From the IMG/VR virus record IMGVR_UViG_3300033146_000804, positions 1-20,561 of that record: a DNA stretch of 20,561 nucleotides; one strand, written 5' to 3'. Numbering within the stretch: position 1 is the first letter of the stretch; each line of letters begins with the position of its first letter. The DNA comes from a virus. This document shows positions 17,801 through 20,561 of the stretch, piece by piece. Position numbers and translations under genes: made by a program. The notes under the pieces are model-generated. The model did not search any database. It was not told the DNA's origin and saw only the letters and a list, made by a program, of their open reading frames with translations.

Positions 17801-18906
17801 TTGCCAACCAGCGTGAGGGTGCCAGACTGATGGCCGGTGATGAGCTGGTTCAGGGAGAACGCCACAGGGCAACCGCGTTCATCCTGTTCTACAACACGAC
17901 TGTCGCATTGAAGCAGCCGTTCTCAGCACTGAACTTTATTCACGCGGCGGGAAAAGGTAGCAGCAAGTATCTAGCGAAGGAACTGATGAACTTCATGTCC
18001 AGCGGTGTCCGTCATAACGAGATGATGCAGGCGATCCACGACCTATCCCCAAACATGGCGAGAAGATGGAAGCAGATCGACAGGGACTTGCAGAAACCGG
18101 AAGCATTTGGCCGGATAAGAAAGCCAACCCGTGGAGAATCGATGAAGAGTTACCTGTCGAAACTAACCGAAACAACCGGCCCGATAATGATCAGGATGAT
18201 GGATGCCGCAACTGCATACCCAGCGTGGATGGCTGCCTATAAAATGGAGATGGATAAAAACGGTGGCAACGTCGACGAGGCTGTTTCATTTGCCGACAAT
18301 GTCATTGCAGCAACCCAGCCATTTGACCGGCCACTTGATAAGCCTATCGTCAGATCGAGCAAGGCAGGTCTGGCCGGACTGTTCACAATGTTCACTGGGT
18401 ACACCATAAAGTATGCCAATAGAAGGGCGTTCTATTATGAGGGCTTCAAGACCTACCTGAAAACTGGTGGCGAGTCTGGGATCAGTGGTGTTGACTTCAT
18501 GACCCACGTCTTAATGGAAAGAATACTCCCTTCGATTGCAATGACAACTATGGTAGGATTACTGCATGGAGATCTGTGTGGCGAGGATGGTGATTGCGGC
18601 GCAGACGATGTCCCACAATATGCGATGGATCTGCTGCTGTTCCAATTCGTTGGCCGGTACCTTGTGCAGGATGTCGCGTCACTTGCTGTTTCATTATTTG
18701 GCAAGGGGTACGTCAGGGATCTCGGAACTCCGGTATCGACTGGTGTTGAGGTCACGGCCTATGCAATAAAGAAGGCACTCAAAGATATTGAAAACGGTAC
18801 GTTTGACACGAAGACAACATTGGCTATCGCCAGAGTTCTTGAATATTTTGCACCGGCATTCAAGGTTCCTCATGGAGCCTACGACATGGCAACCGAAGAG
18901 GAGTAA
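8863..18906 (+). CDS. Giant polyvalent internal virion protein (T7 gp16 position), 3347 residues
   Basis: One uninterrupted 10,044-base gene overlapping the upstream stop (ATGA), with GGGGA at 8851-8855. By position it is the third ejected core protein, but T7 gp16 is only about 1300 residues and begins with a lytic transglycosylase, which I do not find here. Domains in order by residue: helical N-terminus with hydrophobic segments near 227-259 and 387-415; ADP-ribosyltransferase-like 765-1076; SPQKDWFTN/VDTHA domain about 1087-1490; orphan domain about 1495-1780; possible second transferase-like domain about 1790-1905; GxGxxGAE domain about 1942-2080; HEMGH metallopeptidase-like domain about 2125-2240; long charged helices to about 2800; a GGYYPLKFD segment near 2867; and hydrophobic stretches at 3167-3186, 3221-3236 and 3257-3280. 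This matches the 'polyvalent protein' idea: virion-carried enzymes delivered with the DNA. Gene reality is certain; domain functions are motif-based. Confidence 0.9.
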   Translation: MNNDLFLPDNAIEARDPVSTYQASSAIDPDHAAKVEKTARTLGADPMMVNQDLQKAEHAAKQPDWKKMETDAPTLFDKSADPNFMARAQDDLNNLMALEKAFYVQPPTVRPEVTHTIPEKFWATIKQGFADQAVAGATYTDRYDFENKQDRDTLLRNMTASDKMIYLENLGKISDEERRADFPAAQKKALEETYKKVKEEFTKIAEHPNLVMDEEMKKSANVVEDVVSAIGSSIAGTAVTMTTGGYAGLAVFSNQIYGSLYREYVKTVSPKRAHQAAFINTMWQAPLETAGGIFESKGVKNAFKGLAKKITKDTPAKDVTPAIFKTIFKNAGKSLGISMAGEGFEEYLQNFPDVYAQILVDNPDATSAEALVMFISKIPETMMSKESLYSGLIGVLAGGATTSVGVAVSAPFQAAQIKRSNDFSAKLKEIQEMIGNSTLAERDDQAFGEFATEVMGKDGNGEMFFQGEALTEALAAQGTTIEEWGQKYGVTKTQLEEALTTGQDLSLPSGKLISGLKDDPVVQALIEDLKVRPEDISVNQQEDFKATTEAETVRMRDLYESAVAKEFTPDQVETLTQQIRQSAEAAGIKGYTEENVKKQTALYMSTAKTWVDKVNQAGGNVTLDDFFSTFSLTSKPASQDIAFQKNEDGSWNVTLDGQTQTLEGKNHVEALSTHINSVNEKAQTKIDANTAELEATEDPARRQAIEEENQTLTKQIQRNEEIVKAVTHDGLYNQDGTVDEKSDAFVRWAGTNDDVVAPDEINFLDIQAGKTYVFRMFHGTTHEFEEFDANRGNIEGFAGRTNYFTSSQYDAEGNYSNIGGPDLAMKITNRADQIEDGLNAELEYDFNGDEEAFISYAGAAYGEEFFPAGLPYDELSDAMNEYSSRQAEKEFYGGKDKVLELYVRTDNPFVVDSVERVQIFDEEAMWDQAREEAEDPDDPDSIQDRYYELLDEFDPPIFDFIRNLNYEDFNPEDIIQAMMAEPDMMAKDLWRIIGESAPYAFEDESGMQASSEITQKIIEELGYDSIILKDANQQFIGMDMEFGTAHVHIFHKNRSNVKSVDNIGTFDINDPNIYHQEMSTRVPVPKSNMNSIDNLLVLNYDSLLANPKALTKNIEVMLRSPIFRDFAGTDKQKAEKIIKRMEDNLTFIYENIPPEIRDRSKLWYDGANKIANDWADRYGMTPMQVSAAIAVMSPQKDWFTNLSVAERAIDIVIGQRIHKFDAKMQERMMRDKNFNRETRTENVLVTATLEKIKNKSLAEILATGNFQHAAVFVRMFDEVYNEKAYSVVTPEGGIGDTVKTLKGAEQDAAWGSFGEIAKAVSVIYDGSTENVHFQLGENHKVRSFYNNINDPNSVNAHTTVDTHAVGAAQFRAFSSKSFEVANAFGGKAKEDPQSGPAAVGTEGLLGTYPFYHEAYKRAADKLGILPRELQSITWEYSRGLFDKGNKNVMKDQIDAVWKQYEEKKISLAKAREQVIEIAGGVAEPTWVGTPENTEIKPTYRGMSQRDVGKISPVEVQLEVAPNPANLGATADWNALPMEIQRTITEDVAAQIVPEVLKAFETTGTYSIQAGGFMGGTTPNIVLQLQDQANAVRIAQMLGHVLDQAGMVVASKSENPTLKKNGAVTITLPEGTSTEKIDEIYQRLYAIEYTKKDGTKGSIAEGHTTVENQMMILNFTEMDNNELAEIVAKETGLEVQTDNIYSDYYDQYNYEQSEYELTKQGLPKLDKEGKKIKRKKKRTDPLQRTADTLAEKATELYNKNVKSFQPNGSMAQAKAESTMPDEIDLGVGGRMKLKPMYEGELYRETNLEGLSYLLTQIFANTPEQGWVTEKYFSDNEDLALGQHENKGIMMVFDGRNIHGTSPSSIANMVPASGKEYKSEYIGRDSLQSFVVPKGSRLKGSSKVFASRHFNKKVLENGDTSYTKKTTKPEPSRSGGENFPADVNYVMNGLQTRNGFVRLNHWANRSDQETINPDMYGAGKKGAEAKRQESPHWINRSYYGLIDQNPYQKEAGVGGNQFVFDIRAKDLYDMTGDPLNLKIKSKDFGTIDHSLYEKNIKAAGYKGYWTNSPMGGVVAYFEEINTSGVTEETHLHEDKKTETKSLQAVVVEQYQQESRAAISFQKTPSTVAGNITLSETADLSSTLHEMGHFFLEMVRHTYETTGAYSEEWAVIKDFLGAEDGVPLKREQHEKFAKGFERYLAEGKAPSIELRSAFDKFKSWMISVYRSITRIGEKLSPEVTSMFDKLLATDEQIKDAKASQGLFSIIDEETKAQLSDAEVQDLIEKLDLTDEEAARAMDIYKMRNLKKRRKEYTETATKEWNALISTRLIKLAGERGGIAIEDRDAYGEGMPKNVGLFREDGTPLQGLAIELDISLNEAVDALLFHEKKADFVSRRVEELEKLHDAQLPADEAIHSVALRTQMEAESKLLAKLSHQERVLENRKIKRYAKALIGKMNAKEVRSISKTVTALRKARLEANRHVKDGDYDKAFDANERARILEQVIVEKVKARDNLRSIMKRRSRILKQIKNNPAAYNQAHRDQIMRLLARFRINGEKLMDIEGNVSLATFFEELNAKISTDDFLDTIGGTFGTYEWLYNEEVRSEFKELPYELATGVDDLLKFLAKDGKVDKSEYLTDGETKIQDVVDKLTEKETGTLKKIGEYAIFKGLRRWLRKHASEHVSLQYLMMRMDGFDTSMKGANMALFSKLSKAAGEQQDMLADMDSKLRPAMEQLRKSAMKYPRILTHFRTPEKFTNPENSDVSKEWTFDKVIAVALNMGNQDNMTKMAEGYGLSVEDLHEITAILSKEDLEAVQQILDAVETLWSPLAKVTKRLKGFTPKRVEYEPMTFRAVEEHTAGGVKIPARGAVTIKGGYYPLKFDAGMSIRKERQDDRANVMQVLNGLTPSTKTPSGFMIERQASAGGLAVSLDMGVLIDHINQAITHITHAIPLTDVAKVMGHKDYYDAVSNSFGVEMAKNIRPMLAHIANQREGARLMAGDELVQGERHRATAFILFYNTTVALKQPFSALNFIHAAGKGSSKYLAKELMNFMSSGVRHNEMMQAIHDLSPNMARRWKQIDRDLQKPEAFGRIRKPTRGESMKSYLSKLTETTGPIMIRMMDAATAYPAWMAAYKMEMDKNGGNVDEAVSFADNVIAATQPFDRPLDKPIVRSSKAGLAGLFTMFTGYTIKYANRRAFYYEGFKTYLKTGGESGISGVDFMTHVLMERILPSIAMTTMVGLLHGDLCGEDGDCGADDVPQYAMDLLLFQFVGRYLVQDVASLAVSLFGKGYVRDLGTPVSTGVEVTAYAIKKALKDIENGTFDTKTTLAIARVLEYFAPAFKVPHGAYDMATEEE
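11155..12090 (+). other. ADP-ribosyltransferase-like (ART-PolyVal type) domain of the giant protein
   Basis: Residues about 765-1076. It opens with VFRMFHGTTHEFEEFD (His778), the first motif of H-Y-E type ADP-ribosyltransferases that bind NAD. FAGRTNYFTSS follows, with Tyr803 in the second motif. It ends with the family's characteristic close: LGYDSIILKD, AHVHIFHKN, VKSVDNIGTFDINDPNIYHQ. Relatives usually have 'vvFdpsQIKS..N.GtFd...PnI' here. An acidic helical insertion lies around nt 11620-11780. The expected third catalytic residue is not obvious (AHVHIF in place of a clear Q/E position), so activity is uncertain. Such domains in phages modify host proteins or nucleic acids; the target here is unknown. 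Confidence 0.8.
12121..13332 (+). other. Helical domain with WY..A, SPQKDWFTN and VDTHA motifs (DUF7178-like)
   Basis: Residues about 1087-1490. Ordered motifs: NLLVLNYDSLL, LWYDGANKIANDWADRYG (Trp1163-Tyr1164), AAIAVMSPQKDWFTNLSVAER (Ser1193-Pro1194, Trp1198, Asn1201), KVRSFYNNI, TTVDTHAVGAA (Asp1361, His1363) and LPRELQSITWEYSRGLF. This motif series recurs in phage proteins, both alone and in fusions; from memory it resembles the family called DUF7178. The helix-SP-W-N and late VDxHA pattern recalls helix-hairpin-helix DNA glycosylases with a late acidic residue, but I cannot confirm that. The function is unknown. Confidence 0.6.
14215..14577 (+). other. Possible second ADP-ribosyltransferase-like domain
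   Basis: Residues about 1785-1905. The order is a strand with Arg (GELYRETNLEGLSYLL, Arg1802), TEKYFSDNEDLAL, strand GIMMVFDG, then KEYKSEYIGRDSLQSFVVPKGSRL (Glu1874 and Glu1878). This resembles the R/H, S/Y and E segments of transferase folds, in which a late Glu before a final strand is catalytic. The match is by pattern only and much weaker than for the upstream domain. Confidence 0.35.
14686..15102 (+). other. GxGxxGAE-type polyvalent-protein domain
   Basis: Residues about 1942-2080. Motifs: FVRLNHWANRS, INPDMYGAGKKGAEAKRQ, NRSYYGLID, QFVFDIRAKDLYDMTGDPLNL, then KNIKAAGYKGYWTNSPMGGVVAYFE. The series 'HxS...P..yGtG.kGaE..R...Y.Y......LYD...DPL...aGY.GY......v..F' recurs in large phage proteins. 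Its fold and reaction are not known to me. The opening strand with His and the closing GYxGY segment look like a diverged NAD-using transferase, which is speculation. Confidence 0.55.
15235..15582 (+). other. HEMGH zinc-metallopeptidase-like domain (MPTase-PolyVal type)
   Basis: Residues about 2125-2240. SSTLHEMGHFFLEM gives the zinc-binding HExxH at His2142-Glu2143-His2146. About 41 residues later, EKFAKGFERYLAEGKAPS offers a glutamate ligand (Glu2187, less likely Glu2194), the gluzincin arrangement. The following FDKFKSWMISVYRSI helix also fits the polyvalent-protein metallopeptidase family. All key residues for zinc binding and catalysis seem present, so it may be active. It could cleave host proteins, process the giant protein itself, or act on peptidoglycan peptides. 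Confidence 0.82.
18361..18702 (+). other. C-terminal hydrophobic segments of the giant protein
   Basis: Three hydrophobic stretches, GLAGLFTMFTGYTI (from residue 3169), ILPSIAMTTMVGLL (from 3221) and LLLFQFVGRYLV...ASLAVSLFG (from 3257), are separated by an acidic loop with CGEDGDCGADD. They could be membrane-inserting helices used when the protein crosses the inner membrane during ejection, or buried core helices. The sequence alone does not decide this. Confidence 0.45.
18898..18903 (+). promoter_or_regulatory. Shine-Dalgarno of the tail fiber gene inside the giant gene's last codons
   Basis: GAGGAG encodes the last two Glu residues of the giant protein and sits six bases before ATG 18910, so it decides the fiber start. 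The only bases between stop and start are CTT. Confidence 0.65.
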
Positions 18907-18909
18907 CTT

Positions 18910-20561
18910 ATGACAGTTTTAGGAACAAGGACGAGACAGACATTCGACGTTATTGGCGGCAAAGACTACGACCTTGCTTATGATTTTCTGTTCTTGGAGC
19001 CGGAAACATTATTCTGTATCCACACAAAGGATGACGGCACGACTGTTGAACTGACCTATGGAACTGACTACACCGCGACCGGTGGCAACAGTCAGTCCGG
19101 TACCGTTCACACTGTAGAGGTCTTGGTCGGTGGCACACTTACCGTTTATCGAGACGTTGAGGCTATCCAGCAATATGATGCCCGCGTTGGTGATGGGTTC
19201 AATACCGATACTTTTGAGCGTCAACTTGACCGGATGGTCATGGCAATTCAGGAGGCAGGATCAGGGTCTGTACTCGGTCTGAGGCTTCCGTTCAACACTC
19301 CAGTGGACGTGTCTAATGTGCTTGAGCTACCAGAGGCTGGGATGTATGTGAGGTGGGATGCTTTTGGTAAAAAACTAGTCAACGTCAAAGGTACTGTTCA
19401 GTTGAACCTTTTCACCCCAACGACCGCAGTTGAGTATCCAGATACTGGTGATATTTTCAACGCCGCGTTCTGGGTTATCAGTGGACTGGCAGGGACGTAC
19501 ACATGGCAGGCCGGAGATCTCCAAGGCAAGACCGGAGAGAACGGTGACTTCATGGTCTGGGATTTGTCTCACTGGCATCTCGTGGAGAACAACCTTCGGT
19601 CAGAATATTTCTACTACCTCGACGGGTCTCAGCCTCTGACTGCCGACTTTCAGGCAGATGGCCATAGACTGACTCACGTTGGCCCAGCAGTTGATCTTGA
19701 CGACGCTGTGGTTCTCAGACAGTTCGATGGGGTCGGCAACTTCTTCGTGAAAATCGCCGGTGACGAGATGAACGGAAATCTGGTCGTCGGGAAGGCTCAG
19801 GCCAACGCAAATATCAGTATTACTCCGGTTGACGACCAAGGATATTCCTCTATCATTCTCAGGGACGGATCTGGATTTTCACGGGCCACATGGTACGTCA
19901 GAAATGATATCGATTATGCGGCACTCCAGAAGCAGAACGCCGCCAATCAGACCACCTGTGAAGTGGCTCTCATGGACAACGGGAACTTGCAACTGCAAAT
20001 ACCTGCCACTCCGCAGCATGATTACGACCTCGCAACCAAAAAGTACGTTGACGAAAACTCTACCGGTGACGATGTCTTTACCAAGGCAGAGCACATCGAC
20101 GCAAGCACAGGAACCGGCGACGCTGCAAAGCCAATCATCCTGAATTCTCAGGGCAACATTGATCCATCGATGCTTGACGTCAGCGTGTTCTACTTCGTGA
20201 GTGATTTTACCCCGACCGCTGGCACTGAATATCCAAGTACCACCGGTGAATCTTACGGTGCCTTCTGGGTCGTTCAGGGACTTGCTGCTGACTATACCTT
20301 CGTTGGTGGAGACCTCGCCGGAAGAACAATAGCCAATGGCGACTTCATGGTCTGGGCCGCAGCAGGCTGGTCGATCATGGCTGGTGAGATGAATCCTGCT
20401 CTCTACTACCGACTCGATGGTACTCAGGCCCTCACCGAAGACTTTGCCGGTGGTGGAAAAGAACTCACAAATATCGCCGATGGAACAGCAGCCAACCATG
20501 CAGCAACGGTCGGGCAGTTAGACGCTGGGCTCAGTGGTAAGCTTGACACAGATGGGGTGGC
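18910..20561 (+). CDS. Tail fiber protein, N-terminal part (runs off the right edge)
   Basis: The frame is open from ATG 18910 to the window end, at least 550 codons, with no stop. Residues about 5-115 resemble the virion-anchoring N-terminus of T7 gp17-type fibers: a beta-rich start (FDVIGGKDYDLAYDFLFLEPETLFCIH), VELTYGTDYTATGG, GTLTVYRDVEAIQQYD, then GFNTDTFERQLDRMVMAIQE, where fibers switch to a trimeric helix. Typical fiber shaft motifs follow: AGDEMNGNLVVG (Gly284-Asp285 on), PQHDYDLATKKYVDE (Asp373-Asp381) and AATVGQLDAGLSGKLD. A block of about 107 residues occurs twice. The receptor-binding tip would lie beyond the window. The place after the ejection genes fits a fiber carried on the tail side. 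Specificity cannot be read from this part. Confidence 0.85.
   Translation, partial: MTVLGTRTRQTFDVIGGKDYDLAYDFLFLEPETLFCIHTKDDGTTVELTYGTDYTATGGNSQSGTVHTVEVLVGGTLTVYRDVEAIQQYDARVGDGFNTDTFERQLDRMVMAIQEAGSGSVLGLRLPFNTPVDVSNVLELPEAGMYVRWDAFGKKLVNVKGTVQLNLFTPTTAVEYPDTGDIFNAAFWVISGLAGTYTWQAGDLQGKTGENGDFMVWDLSHWHLVENNLRSEYFYYLDGSQPLTADFQADGHRLTHVGPAVDLDDAVVLRQFDGVGNFFVKIAGDEMNGNLVVGKAQANANISITPVDDQGYSSIILRDGSGFSRATWYVRNDIDYAALQKQNAANQTTCEVALMDNGNLQLQIPATPQHDYDLATKKYVDENSTGDDVFTKAEHIDASTGTGDAAKPIILNSQGNIDPSMLDVSVFYFVSDFTPTAGTEYPSTTGESYGAFWVVQGLAADYTFVGGDLAGRTIANGDFMVWAAAGWSIMAGEMNPALYYRLDGTQALTEDFAGGGKELTNIADGTAANHAATVGQLDAGLSGKLDTDGV
19411..19731 (+). repeat. Tail fiber module, copy 1 (about 107 codons)
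   Basis: Residues 168-274: FTPTTAVEYP...AAFWVISGLAGTYTW...GDLQGKTGENGDFMVWD...YYLDGSQPLTADFQADGHRLTHV. It shares layout and many residues with copy 2 at 20206-20529. Similarity is at protein level; the DNA has diverged, so this is an old duplication. Confidence 0.8.
20206..20529 (+). repeat. Tail fiber module, copy 2 (about 108 codons)
   Basis: Residues 433-540: FTPTAGTEYP...GAFWVVQGLAADYTF...GDLAGRTIANGDFMVWA...YYRLDGTQALTEDFAGGGKELTNI. It aligns with copy 1 almost without gaps. GDFMVW and LDGxQxLTxDF are the best conserved parts. It leads into NHAATVGQLDAG, a common fiber linker motif. Confidence 0.8.

Noticed and set aside
8863-18906. Virion-packaged RNA polymerase like that of phage N4 (similar length)
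   Set aside because: I looked for the T7/N4 single-subunit polymerase motifs (TxxGR, catalytic Asp motifs, the Arg/Lys/Tyr motif B helix) and found none. The similarity is only in size and virion location.
19879-20499. Long open frame of 206 codons on the minus strand
   Set aside because: It lies wholly opposite the tail fiber gene, has no ribosome site or known motif, and is low-complexity in the way antisense shadows are. The same reasoning removes the other minus-strand frames, such as 17275-17865 and 2387-2824.
18910-20561. Diversity-generating retroelement as in phage BPP-1
   Set aside because: The capsid genes resemble BPP-1, but there is no reverse transcriptase and no template or variable repeat pair in the window. 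The fiber tip, where a variable repeat would sit, is outside it.

Overview
The window is a continuous stretch of the late (virion structure) module of a short-tailed dsDNA phage or prophage. All recognisable genes lie on the + strand, are packed end to end with 1-4 base overlaps or gaps of a few bases, and follow the order portal, Bbp19-like protein, scaffold, major capsid protein, cement protein, small unknown protein, tail tubular protein A-like, tail tubular protein B-like, three internal (ejected) virion proteins, tail fiber. The capsid set (GP7-type major capsid protein, Bbp16-type cement protein, Bbp19-type small protein) points to the epsilon15/BPP-1 group of podoviruses. The adaptor, nozzle, ejection and fiber genes follow the general T7-type plan. 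Known relatives infect Gram-negative bacteria, so a Gram-negative host is likely. The host cannot be named from this sequence. Base composition is about half G+C by eye.

Left part (1-3922), head: the 3' end of the portal gene (the window starts inside it), a small Bbp19-like protein started by GTG, a scaffold with an acidic 12-bp-repeat N-terminus, the major capsid protein, the cement protein, a GC-rich hairpin with a UACG tetraloop, and a small unknown protein. Middle (3931-8866), tail and ejection: adaptor, nozzle, and two smaller internal virion proteins resembling T7 gp14 and gp15 by position and composition. Right (8863-20561): one 10-kb gene for a 3347-residue protein, then the 5' part of a tail fiber gene that runs off the window.

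The giant protein is the most interesting object. It occupies the position of T7 gp16, the third ejected core protein, but is about two and a half times longer and reads as a 'polyvalent' protein. It has an ADP-ribosyltransferase-like domain, a helical domain with WY..A / SPQKDWFTN / VDTHA motifs, an orphan domain, a possible second ADP-ribosyltransferase-like domain, a 'GxGxxGAE' domain, an HEMGH zinc-metallopeptidase-like domain, long helical regions, and hydrophobic segments near both ends. The likely logic is that it is packaged in the capsid, ejected with the genome through the adaptor and nozzle, and delivers enzymes that modify or protect against host functions at the start of infection.

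No tRNA, CRISPR array, insertion sequence, integrase, polymerase or reverse transcriptase is visible, and no stretch longer than about 50 bases lacks a gene.
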